Part shown: in pieces, positions 6,414 to 14,063 of the stretch
Numbering within the stretch: the first letter of the stretch is position 1
Layout: the number at the start of each line of letters is the position of its first letter
Assembly (NCBI RefSeq): GCF_030151805.1
Contig: NZ_JASLCN010000085.1
Coordinates: forward strand, 1 to 15,560
From: Fluviicola sp.
GTDB taxonomy: Bacteria > Bacteroidota > Bacteroidia > Flavobacteriales_D > Crocinitomicaceae
Direction of reading: 5' to 3'
Length of the DNA stretch: 15,560 bases
Program-made: the position numbers and the translations under genes
The notes under the pieces: generated by a model
The model's database searches: none
Told to the model about the DNA's origin: nothing
The model's input: the letters and a program-made list of their open reading frames with translations, nothing else

Positions 6414-8372
6414 TCAATCCAGGTTCTCCAAATAATCTTCCACTTCCCGTACATGCACCATCGGAATAGAACACAGGCCGGCAGCACAAACAGTTGCTTC
6501 CGTATCTTCCGTGTAATGAACCAACAGGAACGCCGAACTCTGTTTGCGGAACAGGTTCCATTCTTCTGATTTCGGAATGGTCAGCAAGCGAACTTCTTTC
6601 TGAAAACGCAGTAACAAAAGTGCCCAATTGGAATAACCGGAACCATATTGCTCCATTCCATCAATCACGTTCTGAAGCATTTGTTTTGCCTTTTCTTCGT
6701 AATCCAGCTTGTCGGCCAACAATGAAAGCGTCAACAGGTTATTTGCCATGATGCTGTTCGTAGAAGGAATCACATTGTCGTTGATTTCCATTTTACGCGC
6801 AATCAGATCGTGATTATCTGAAGTGAAATAGAACATTCCGGATTGCGGGTCAAAGAAGTGTTTTATGGTATAAGAACATAATTCTTCCGCAAAATTCAGA
6901 TCTTCTTTATTTCCGGTTATCTGATACAGATTTAGAAAGGCCTGAATCGTTGTGGCATAATCATCCAAAAATCCTTCGATAAATGATTTTCCGTTCTGCC
7001 GGGTATGCCACAGTTGGAAATCACTACCGGTTTGATACGTTTTGAGCCAGCGCGCAATTTGGATCGCCAATTTCAAATAACTGTGATCTTCGGTTGCTTT
7101 GAATGCTTCCACCAAACCAGTGACCGTTAACGCATTCCAGGCTGTTAAACATTTGGTATCCGTAACCGGCGCGATTCGTTTTTTGCGGAGATGCAGCAAC
7201 GTATCCAGTTGATCCTGGATTTTCGCATTGTTAATTGCTTGATTCTTCTCACAGAATTCTTCCCAGGTTTCATTTCTGAGCAACACCCACTGCTGATGTT
7301 CCCAATATCCTTTGTTTCCGGGATTGTATAAAGACCCGAACCAGGAAGCATTCTCGCCCAACGCGCTTTCAATTTCTTCGGGTGTCCAAACGTAATACTT
7401 CCCTTCTACTCCTTCCGAATCCGCATCCTGTGCTGCAAACAAACCTCCTTCTTCGCTGAGCATTTCCCGCTCAAGCCAACCCAAAGTCTGATCCAAAACG
7501 CGTTTGTACTCCGGTAATTTCGTCTTTTGATACGTCTGGGCGTAAACGGATAGTAATTGTCCGTTATCGTACAACATCTTTTCGAAATGCGGGATTTTCC
7601 ACAATAAATCAACTGAATAACGCGAAAATCCACCGCCAAGCTGATCGTAAATTCCTCCCAATGCCATTTTACGAAGCGTCAGATTGACATATTCTAAAAC
7701 AGAAGGATTTTTCTCAAACGTTCCGTAATGAAGCAGAAATTCCAGGTTGCTGGGAAGCGGGAATTTCGGTGCGGAAGTTGGTCCGCCTTCTACCATATCC
7801 ATTCGTTGCTGCCATCTGCGAACCAATTCCCACAATTTTTCTTCGGGAAATGGCTTTACCGGTTCTGCCGCTGCAATTAAGTCCGATTGTTGAACGCCAT
7901 CGCTCAACTCTTCGGCATATTCAAGCACTTTTTGAGGTTCCGTCCGATAGGTGTGTTCTAACGAACGAAGTATGTGCATCCATTGTTCTTTCGGAAAATA
8001 GGTTCCACCATAAATCGGTTTTCCATTCGGGATCGTGAAACAATTCAACGGCCATCCTCCACGCTGTGTCATGAGCTGAACCGCCGTCATATATACCTGA
8101 TCCACATCCGGTCGTTCTTCCCTGTCAACTTTAATACAAACGAAATGCTTATTCATCAAGGCTGCCACTTCTTCATCTTCGAAACATTCGTGCTCCATGA
8201 CGTGGCACCAATGACATGCCGAATAACCGACTGAAACCAAAACCAGTTTGTTTTCTTTCTCCGCACGTTCAAAAGCTTCTTTCGACCAGGAAACCCAGTT
8301 TACGGGATTATGTGCATGCTGCTGCAGGTAGAGACTACTTTCGTGAATGAGTTCGTTTGTGTATTGTTCCAT
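6414..8372 (-). CDS. DUF255 thioredoxin-domain protein (YyaL / SPATA20 family)
   Basis: 652 residues, close to the usual length of this family. The N-terminal thioredoxin-like domain carries the hallmark HNPVNWVSW, the redox motif C53-H-W-C56 in SACHWCHVME, REERPDVDQVYM, and TQRGGWPLNCF with a following GGTYFP. The remainder is the (alpha/alpha)6-barrel region related to N-acylglucosamine 2-epimerase/six-hairpin glycosidase folds, shown by GGIYDQLGGGFSRYSVD, IPHFEKMLYDNGQL, DADSEGVEGKYYVWTPEEI and CLTAWNALT. No signal peptide is present, so it is predicted to be cytoplasmic. The family is widespread from bacteria to mammals, and its biochemical role is not settled. It is convergent with msrA, which also acts in thiol redox chemistry, but convergence does not imply co-regulation. 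Confidence 0.93.
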   Translation of the reverse strand: MEQYTNELIHESSLYLQQHAHNPVNWVSWSKEAFERAEKENKLVLVSVGYSACHWCHVMEHECFEDEEVAALMNKHFVCIKVDREERPDVDQVYMTAVQLMTQRGGWPLNCFTIPNGKPIYGGTYFPKEQWMHILRSLEHTYRTEPQKVLEYAEELSDGVQQSDLIAAAEPVKPFPEEKLWELVRRWQQRMDMVEGGPTSAPKFPLPSNLEFLLHYGTFEKNPSVLEYVNLTLRKMALGGIYDQLGGGFSRYSVDLLWKIPHFEKMLYDNGQLLSVYAQTYQKTKLPEYKRVLDQTLGWLEREMLSEEGGLFAAQDADSEGVEGKYYVWTPEEIESALGENASWFGSLYNPGNKGYWEHQQWVLLRNETWEEFCEKNQAINNAKIQDQLDTLLHLRKKRIAPVTDTKCLTAWNALTVTGLVEAFKATEDHSYLKLAIQIARWLKTYQTGSDFQLWHTRQNGKSFIEGFLDDYATTIQAFLNLYQITGNKEDLNFAEELCSYTIKHFFDPQSGMFYFTSDNHDLIARKMEINDNVIPSTNSIMANNLLTLSLLADKLDYEEKAKQMLQNVIDGMEQYGSGYSNWALLLLRFQKEVRLLTIPKSEEWNLFRKQSSAFLLVHYTEDTEATVCAAGLCSIPMVHVREVEDYLENLD

Positions 8373-8481
8373 GATCTAAAAGTACGAATAGTGGAAGAAT
8401 AGTGTTTTGGGAAGATGTAAGACGGGGCTTATTCAAAGTATCACTTCTCCTTCTATCCCTCTAAAAATGGGGATTCCACAT

Positions 8482-8503
8482 AATTTTATAAATTTATAAA
8501 ATT
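8482..8503. promoter_or_regulatory. 22-base perfect AT palindrome in divergent promoter region
   Basis: AATTTTATAAA and its exact reverse complement meet with no spacer, giving a 22-base perfect palindrome made only of A and T. It lies in the 268-base divergent spacer between the thioredoxin-domain gene (minus) and the SGNH/MBOAT unit (plus), about 90 bases upstream of the -33 box at 8593. It could be an operator for a dimeric regulator or simply AT-rich sequence. No T-run follows that would make it a terminator. Confidence 0.4.
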
Positions 8504-8592
8504 GTTTTTTCAAAACCATCATCAGAAGAATTCAATCCCCTCCCAAACCTCATCAAATAATCCCCGAATAAGTGCGGATAATAAACAAACAA

Positions 8593-8621
8593 TTGTCTAT
8601 TTCTAATTTGGATTAATTTTG
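8593..8621 (+). promoter_or_regulatory. Bacteroidota-type promoter for the SGNH/MBOAT unit
   Basis: TTG (8593-8595), an 18-base spacer and TAATTTTG (8614-8621) match the Bacteroidota sigma-A consensus TTG-N17-23-TAnnTTTG. Transcription should start near 8628, leaving a leader of only about a dozen bases ahead of the GTG at 8641. This supports that GTG as the start. Confidence 0.65.
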
Positions 8622-8640
8622 TAGCTCAATTTTAAGAAAG

Positions 8641-10116
8641 GTGAAACAGCTGCAACCATTTCATGTACTTATTTATCTTGCCGGAATCTTAGTTCTGTTG
8701 ACCGGAATCAGCTTTTTAGTCAATGGAGACAAAATAGATCTGTTCGGAATGGATGTCCGGTTCCTCAGTTTTAACGATGCCTTTACTCCGCCAAAACCGG
8801 TAGAGAAAAAAGACATTACCAATATTGTTCAGGTCGACACCGTGAATATTGAAGGCATGTCTGCCGATACAACGATCAAAAACACGTTCGAATCGGATGG
8901 GAAAATGGGCGCGCCAGCCGGAGGAACGCTATCCGCTGAGGCTGCAACCAGCATTCAGTTCAACGACAATGGCCTTGCAGCGCTGCACGATTTCTTCGAA
9001 AAACTGGAAGGTGTTTCCAAAGGAAAAAAAGTACGTGTTCTTCATTACGGTGATTCGCAAATTGAGGGCGACCGTATGACATCCTACATCCGTCAGCGTT
9101 TGCAAACCCAGTTCGGTGGATTCGGACCGGGAACAATTCCTGCCAAAAACGAATACAACACCATTACTTTCAAGCAAACCTGTTCTCCCAATTTCACGCG
9201 ATACACTGCTTTCGGTGGTGCCAGTCTGAAATCGCGTAAATACGGATCAATGAACACCGCAGCACGCTTTACTCCTGAAATGGACAGTGCTCAAATGGCT
9301 GTTTCAACCAGTATCAAAGAAGCTTATATCGAAATCGAACCTACAAAAACAGCTTATTCCCGTGCAAGAGAGTACAATCATGCAAAAATGTTCTACACCA
9401 GTTGTTTTAAACCATGTAAGATCAAGGTGTACAACGGAACCAGTCTGATTCATGAAGACAGCCTGGAAAACGACGGAAAATATCACATGCTTTCCCTCGA
9501 ATTTCCTTCCACTCCAAGCAAATTGCGCTATGAATTTTCAGCATCTGTAAGCCCTACAATCATCGGGTTCTCTTTGGAAAGCGATTACGGAGTATTTGTT
9601 GACAATATCGGAATGCGCGGTTCCAGCGGAACGTTCTTCGGGAAAATCGACCAGCATATTGCATCCAAAATGTATGCAGATTTGAATGTGGAAATGGTGA
9701 TCATGCAATTCGGAGGAAACAGCGTTCCATATATGAACGATTCTTCTTCCGTGAGACATTACGTCAAACAGTTCAAAGGCCAGTTGCACACCTTGAAGAA
9801 ATTACGCCCTTCAGCATCCGTTATGGTCATCGGACCGAGTGATATGTCGATGCAAAGCGCCAGCGGACGTGTAACCTATAAAATGCTTCCGTTCTTAGTT
9901 CACGAAATGACGCGTGTTTCCAAAGAAGTAGGTGCTTGTTACTGGGATTTATTCAGTGCGATGGGCGGCGAAAATTCCATGCCGAGCTGGGTGGAGAAAG
10001 GATTGGCCGGAAACGATTACATCCACTTCACCAACCGGGGAGCCAGTATTGCCTCGCAACTCTTTTTCGATGCGCTTGCAGCCGAGTATGTCAAATGGAA
10101 ACAGGGAGCTCAATAA
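8641..10116 (+). CDS. Membrane-anchored SGNH/GDSL-fold protein, acyltransferase partner
   Basis: 491 residues from a GTG start. No in-frame ATG, GTG or TTG lies between the promoter and this codon, and the next in-frame ATG falls after the membrane helix. One helix at about 8-27 anchors the protein, followed by a low-complexity linker (about 45-105) and an SGNH domain from about 130. Block I is G137-D138-S139-Q in HYGDSQIEGDR. Block II is probably GMRGSSG (about 324-330). Block III is MQFGG-N360, and block V is D459-Y-I-H462. Thus Ser139, Asn360 and the Asp459/His462 pair are all present. Such domains act as esterases or transfer acyl groups to glycans, outside the membrane here. It heads a three-gene unit: the next SGNH gene is homologous to it, and an MBOAT acyltransferase follows. 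By analogy with AlgI/AlgJ/AlgX or PatA/PatB, it is likely to transfer an acyl (probably acetyl) group to an envelope polymer. Confidence 0.85.
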   Translation: MKQLQPFHVLIYLAGILVLLTGISFLVNGDKIDLFGMDVRFLSFNDAFTPPKPVEKKDITNIVQVDTVNIEGMSADTTIKNTFESDGKMGAPAGGTLSAEAATSIQFNDNGLAALHDFFEKLEGVSKGKKVRVLHYGDSQIEGDRMTSYIRQRLQTQFGGFGPGTIPAKNEYNTITFKQTCSPNFTRYTAFGGASLKSRKYGSMNTAARFTPEMDSAQMAVSTSIKEAYIEIEPTKTAYSRAREYNHAKMFYTSCFKPCKIKVYNGTSLIHEDSLENDGKYHMLSLEFPSTPSKLRYEFSASVSPTIIGFSLESDYGVFVDNIGMRGSSGTFFGKIDQHIASKMYADLNVEMVIMQFGGNSVPYMNDSSSVRHYVKQFKGQLHTLKKLRPSASVMVIGPSDMSMQSASGRVTYKMLPFLVHEMTRVSKEVGACYWDLFSAMGGENSMPSWVEKGLAGNDYIHFTNRGASIASQLFFDALAAEYVKWKQGAQ

Positions 10117-10151
10117 AAAGCGGCATGCTCGTTGCTCAAATCAAATATTGG

Positions 10152-11471
10152 ATGAAGTTTAGTGTTTATATCGTAGTATTAATTAGTTCCTTAATTGCCT
10201 GCAGCAGTCAGTCGCAAGTGGAAATCATACGCGATAAAACACCACTTGACACTTACGTTTATTCGGATTTTCATCATTTGGACACCAATCTGAAGCACCA
10301 GTATCCTTTTATCCGGTTTGACAACAACAATTTTCATTTTTACAGTGCTCAAAGCCCCAATTGGGAACATTTGTTCCAGGATTTCCGGAACATGGTATCG
10401 GAAAAAAATTGCAAGCTCAATTTCTACCACATCGGAGGTTCTCACTTGCAGGCAGATGTGTACACACACGATATCCGCTCTTACCTGCAAACACATTGGC
10501 TTGACGTTCCGGGTGAACGCGGATTGATTTTCCCTTTCGACCTGGCTCACACCAATAACCCCTGGAATTACGAATTTCATTCCAGGAATCACTGGACGGC
10601 CCACCGGAGTGTCAATTTTCACCGTCCGGAAGGAATTGATTTCGGGCTGATGGGAGCAATGGTGGAAACATCCGACTCCATCGTGGAGATTTCTTTCAAT
10701 TACGACAAAACGGAAGTAAAACCCGGATTTACACGACTACGCGTTTATCACAACAAGGGTGTTTTTCCTTACGAATTGAACTTCGGACCGGATGAAATTC
10801 TGATCATCAATAAATTCAGAAACGAAACTTTGGGCTATACGGAAACCGTTTTCACAGATCCTGTCGACACGTTTAATCTTCAGTTCACCAAACTGATCGA
10901 CAGCCCTTACAAATTGCAGATTCACGCCTTTCAGCTGAGCAATGCATTTCCCGGAATTTCATACACAGCTATCGGAATTAACGGAGCCGGTTTGTACACC
11001 TACCTTGCCAATAAAAACTTTGAAGAACAGCTAAAAGAATCACCACCGGATTTCTTTGCTTTTTCCGTCGGAACGAACGATGCCAATGTGCCTTACACTT
11101 CTTTTGATCCGGAAGTCTACAAACGGAACCTGGAAAACATGATGCTCAAAGTATTGTCTGCCAATCCGGATTGTGCCATTTTGCTGACTGTTCCGAACGA
11201 TGCCGGTTACAAGAAAAAATACCTGAACAAAAACGTTGCCCGTCAACGCGAAGTGATCATTGAACTGGCGAAGAAATACCAGTGTCCGGTTTGGGATTTT
11301 TACGGAATCATGGGTGAACTTGGTTCATCGCGGATTTGGAAAGCTCACGGGCTGATGCGGGCCGATCTGGTTCACTTCACAGCTCCCGGATATCATTTGA
11401 AAGCGGATCTTTTTATAGATGCGTTTGAAAAATGGCTGGAACAAATGGAAAAAAGAAAATACATCAATTAA
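10152..11471 (+). CDS. SGNH-fold lipoprotein, homologue of the preceding gene
   Basis: 439 residues from the ATG at 10152, chosen because it gives a clean lipoprotein signal (MKFSVY, hydrophobic core, lipobox LIAC with Cys17). An ATG at 10125 would add 9 residues. The frame stays open back to 9936, but there it overlaps the previous gene. Homology to the preceding protein is visible along the whole domain: FYHIGGSHLQAD with HDIRSYLQT, AIGINGAG, SVGTND, and DLVHFTAPG. Block I is G95-G96-S97, so the usual Asp of GDS is Gly while the nucleophile Ser97 is kept. Block III is G307-T-N309-D, and block V is D405-L-V-H408. It is predicted to sit in the outer envelope facing the periplasm or the surface, acting with the MBOAT gene 18 bases downstream. 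It could be a second acyltransferase, an esterase, or a polymer-binding partner. Confidence 0.85.
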   Translation: MKFSVYIVVLISSLIACSSQSQVEIIRDKTPLDTYVYSDFHHLDTNLKHQYPFIRFDNNNFHFYSAQSPNWEHLFQDFRNMVSEKNCKLNFYHIGGSHLQADVYTHDIRSYLQTHWLDVPGERGLIFPFDLAHTNNPWNYEFHSRNHWTAHRSVNFHRPEGIDFGLMGAMVETSDSIVEISFNYDKTEVKPGFTRLRVYHNKGVFPYELNFGPDEILIINKFRNETLGYTETVFTDPVDTFNLQFTKLIDSPYKLQIHAFQLSNAFPGISYTAIGINGAGLYTYLANKNFEEQLKESPPDFFAFSVGTNDANVPYTSFDPEVYKRNLENMMLKVLSANPDCAILLTVPNDAGYKKKYLNKNVARQREVIIELAKKYQCPVWDFYGIMGELGSSRIWKAHGLMRADLVHFTAPGYHLKADLFIDAFEKWLEQMEKRKYIN

Positions 11472-11489
11472 ACTGTTTTAATCCCCTTT

Positions 11490-13157
11490 ATGGAATCGTT
11501 GCATCGCATTTTTAGCTTTACACATATGTCAGCAGATGACCTGGCATTTAACCGCCTTGATTTCTGGATTTTCTTCCTGGTCTTCATGGTGCTGTTCAGC
11601 TTTTTGCATAAAAACCAATTGGTACGAAGCATGTTCATTACGGTAATGAGTTTGTTTCTGTACTTCAAAACTTCTGGTTTTTTCGTCACATTACTCGCAC
11701 TTTCCGTAATAGTCAATTTCTTTCTCGGGAAATGGATTTTCAAAGTTGAAAAACCGCTTGGAAGAAAGTGGATCATTGCATTTTCCGCAGTTTTCAATCT
11801 GTTTTTCCTGGGATTCTTTAAATATGCCCACTTTTTCACCGAGTCGTTCAATAAAATGTTTCACACCGATTACGAGGTTTTCAACACCTTTGCTCAGTGG
11901 GGAAATGGATTTTTTGGCGACGGAACGTTCGAAACAACGATTCTTTTGCCGGCCGGTGTCAGCTTCTTTACCTTCCAATCCATCAGTTACGTCGTAGATA
12001 TTTACCGGAAAGAAATTCAACCGGTTCGCAATTTTTGGGATTACTCGTTTTATGTCACTTACTTCCCGCACGTGTTGATGGGACCAATTGTCCGTGCACG
12101 CGATTTCATTCCACAGATTTACCAGAAATTCCACCTGACCAAAAAAGAATTCGGAGAATCCGTGTTCCTGATCATGAAAGGATTGTTTAAGAAAATTGTG
12201 CTGGCAGATTTCGTAGCAACCCATTTCATTAACATGGTGGTCGACAATCCGGGAGAATATCCGGGTTATTGGAGTGTTATTGCGATGTGGGGATATTCCT
12301 TGCAAATTTACGGTGATTTCTCCGGATATACCGATATTGCAATCGGGATTTCGAAACTGATGGGTTTTGAGTTGTTACCGAACTTCAACTCTCCCTACAA
12401 AGCAAACAGCGTAGCCGATTTCTGGAGAAGATGGCACAAATCCTTAGGTTCCTGGTTGAAAGATTACCTGTATATTCCGCTTGGAGGAAACAAAAAAGGA
12501 ACCATTGGTACGTACATCGCCATTATTGTCATTTTCATCTTCCTGATCTTCATTACCGGCTGGTATGAATTGATTTTCGTATATATCGGTTTGATGAGTT
12601 TATACGGAATTGCGATTCTGATCAGCCCGAAAGTAAAAACATTCATGCACCGAGATCTGAACTTACTGATTACGATGATTCTGGGTGGATTGTGGCACGG
12701 TGCTTCAGAGAATTTCGTGATCTGGGGAGCGATGAACGGTTTGGCATTGGTGATCTACAATCACTGGAAAAAGGTTTCTCCGTATGAAAAAAGTTCCTGG
12801 TGGATTGTTCATTTCTGGAAGATCCTGATCACGTTTAATTTCATCACTTTTACCCGCATCTGGTTCCGGTTGAAAACAGAAGGCGCTCCGAACAATATGC
12901 TGGACCGGATTTTCAATCATTTCGACTTCGAATGGGAGACTTTCCAAACTTTGGCCAATACCTATTATCCGGCGCTTTTGATCATGCTTTTGGGCTTTTT
13001 TATTCACTGGATGCCACAAAAATGGAAAGATTTCATGGTTTTGAGCTTCGTGAAAACCCCAATGGTATTGCAAATGTTAATCATTGCTATATTCATCGTG
13101 ATCCTGTATCAGGCCGCTTCCGATTCGTTTCAACCTTTCGTATATTTGGAGTTCTAA
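11490..13157 (+). CDS. MBOAT-family membrane O-acyltransferase (AlgI/DltB-like)
   Basis: 555 residues, highly hydrophobic with many membrane helices. The family signatures are FFTFQSISYVVDIYR (about 159-173), FPHVLMGPIVRARDF, YGDFSGYTDIAIG, FWRRWHKSLGSWLKDYLYIP (His316) and GGLWHGASENF with the invariant His403. MBOAT proteins of this type move an acyl group across the inner membrane and hand it to an extracytoplasmic partner that modifies alginate, cellulose, peptidoglycan or teichoic acid. The two SGNH genes directly upstream (gap 18 bases) fit that partner role. The two key histidines are 87 residues apart, with a hydrophobic insertion at about 341-379 between them. An ATG at 11526 is an alternative start that would remove 12 residues. 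The acyl group and acceptor cannot be read from sequence; acetyl is the usual one. Confidence 0.92.
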   Translation: MESLHRIFSFTHMSADDLAFNRLDFWIFFLVFMVLFSFLHKNQLVRSMFITVMSLFLYFKTSGFFVTLLALSVIVNFFLGKWIFKVEKPLGRKWIIAFSAVFNLFFLGFFKYAHFFTESFNKMFHTDYEVFNTFAQWGNGFFGDGTFETTILLPAGVSFFTFQSISYVVDIYRKEIQPVRNFWDYSFYVTYFPHVLMGPIVRARDFIPQIYQKFHLTKKEFGESVFLIMKGLFKKIVLADFVATHFINMVVDNPGEYPGYWSVIAMWGYSLQIYGDFSGYTDIAIGISKLMGFELLPNFNSPYKANSVADFWRRWHKSLGSWLKDYLYIPLGGNKKGTIGTYIAIIVIFIFLIFITGWYELIFVYIGLMSLYGIAILISPKVKTFMHRDLNLLITMILGGLWHGASENFVIWGAMNGLALVIYNHWKKVSPYEKSSWWIVHFWKILITFNFITFTRIWFRLKTEGAPNNMLDRIFNHFDFEWETFQTLANTYYPALLIMLLGFFIHWMPQKWKDFMVLSFVKTPMVLQMLIIAIFIVILYQAASDSFQPFVYLEF

Positions 13158-13183
13158 AACAGAGCAGTTAAAAGAGTTGAAAG

Positions 13184-13198
13184 AGTTCAATATGAACT
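13184..13198. repeat. Short inverted repeat AGTTCA-ATA-TGAACT
   Basis: A perfect 6-base stem around ATA lies 26 bases after the MBOAT stop codon. It is too short and AT-rich to be a strong terminator. Its TGAAC core is the same word that recurs in the tandem repeat just downstream and in the spacer near 5456-5560. Confidence 0.4.
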
Positions 13199-13236
13199 GA
13201 GAATGTAAAAATTGAAAAAGTTCTTTAATGAATCAA

Positions 13237-13284
13237 AACATTTGAACATTTGAACATTTGAACATTTGAACATTTGAACATTTG
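13237..13284. repeat. Tandem repeat: six perfect copies of AACATTTG
   Basis: The 8-base unit AACATTTG is repeated six times without error (13237-13284), followed by a partial unit AACT. One more intact copy stands alone at 13315-13322, after an unrelated insert. The repeat is in the 205-base spacer between the MBOAT gene and lipB and is not coding. Perfect copies suggest recent expansion by slippage. Confidence 0.9.
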
Positions 13285-13291
13285 AACTAAA

Positions 13292-13311
13292 CATACTGAG
13301 CTTGTCGAAGG
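13292..13311. repeat. Dispersed-repeat word CTGAGCTTGTCGAAGG
   Basis: CATACTGAGCTTGTCGAAGG interrupts the AACATTTG array between its sixth copy and the isolated one. Its reverse complement, CCTTCGACAAGCTCAG, is a word I recognise as recurring in intergenic regions of many bacterial genomes, including Bacteroidota. Genome-wide copy number cannot be seen here. Confidence 0.5.
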
Positions 13312-13362
13312 ATGAACATTTGAATTATTTCATCTAAAAAAATAAGGGAGAAAAAATAAACT

Positions 13363-14061
13363 ATGTCACCAGAAGTTCACTTTCAAGACCTGGGGCTGAT
13401 TGATTATCAGGAAGCCTGGGATTACCAGGAAAAGCTATTTGCACAAAGCATTGCGTTGAAAATTGAGCGCCGGAACGGAACAACCGAAGAAGAAACCCAA
13501 AATCACCTCTTATTCTGCGAACATCCGCATGTTTATACGCTTGGAAAAAGCGGGACGGAAGATCATTTGCTCTTGAACCAGGACGGATTGGATGAACACG
13601 AAGCTAAATTCTACAAGATCAATCGCGGCGGAGATATTACCTATCACGGACCGGGACAGTTGGTTGCCTACCCGATTCTCGACCTGGATTATTTCTTTAC
13701 GGACATTCACAAATACATGCGTTACCTGGAAGAAGCCGTGATTCAGGTTTTGGCTCATTACGGAGTCAAAGGAGAACGCTCGGCAGGATTCACCGGGGTT
13801 TGGATCGACACGGATAAACCCACTGCGCGAAAGATTTGTGCCATGGGAGTGAAATCTTCCCGCTGGGTAACCATGCACGGAATCGGTTTCAACATCAATT
13901 CCAATCTTTCTTATTTTTCTCACATTGTGCCTTGCGGAATTGAAGATAAATCTGTAACTTCCTTGCAACAGGAACTTGGAAGACCGGTTGATATGCAAGA
14001 GGTAAAAGACCTTTTAAAAGAAAAACTGGCTTCTCAATTCGGATTCACTTACGCACAATAG
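13363..14061 (+). CDS. lipB: Octanoyl-[acyl-carrier-protein] transferase LipB
   Basis: 232 residues. LipB moves octanoate from acyl carrier protein to the lipoyl domains of 2-oxoacid dehydrogenases and the glycine cleavage H protein, the first step of lipoate synthesis in the cytoplasm. The signature R88-G-G-D-I-T-Y-H95-G-P-G-Q is intact. The catalytic lysine is Lys157 in RKICAMGVK, followed by MHGIGFNIN, and the nucleophile is Cys191 in IVPCGI. The start ATG is preceded by AGGGAG 12 bases upstream, a purine-rich box at a rather long distance. The stop is two bases before the next gene, so the two are probably co-transcribed. lipA is not in the window. Confidence 0.96.
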   Translation: MSPEVHFQDLGLIDYQEAWDYQEKLFAQSIALKIERRNGTTEEETQNHLLFCEHPHVYTLGKSGTEDHLLLNQDGLDEHEAKFYKINRGGDITYHGPGQLVAYPILDLDYFFTDIHKYMRYLEEAVIQVLAHYGVKGERSAGFTGVWIDTDKPTARKICAMGVKSSRWVTMHGIGFNINSNLSYFSHIVPCGIEDKSVTSLQQELGRPVDMQEVKDLLKEKLASQFGFTYAQ

Positions 14062-14063
14062 TC

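Noticed and set aside
9936..10151. Open frame extending the second SGNH gene upstream into the first SGNH gene
   Set aside because: The first 60 or so residues are read out of frame from a confidently assigned gene and have no sensible character. The lipoprotein signal starts at 10152.
10191..10622. 143-codon minus-strand open frame
   Set aside because: Antisense shadow of the second SGNH gene, with no supporting start context or homology.
11691..12305. 204-codon open frame on the minus strand
   Set aside because: It lies wholly inside the MBOAT gene in antisense, has no family features, and is explained by codon usage of the true gene.
13237..13284. The tandem 8-mer as a CRISPR array or iteron origin
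   Set aside because: Units are contiguous with no spacers, so it is not CRISPR. No replication protein gene or DnaA-box cluster is nearby, so an origin is unsupported.
13510..13998. 162-codon minus-strand open frame
   Set aside because: Antisense shadow of lipB, whose catalytic motifs are all on the plus strand.
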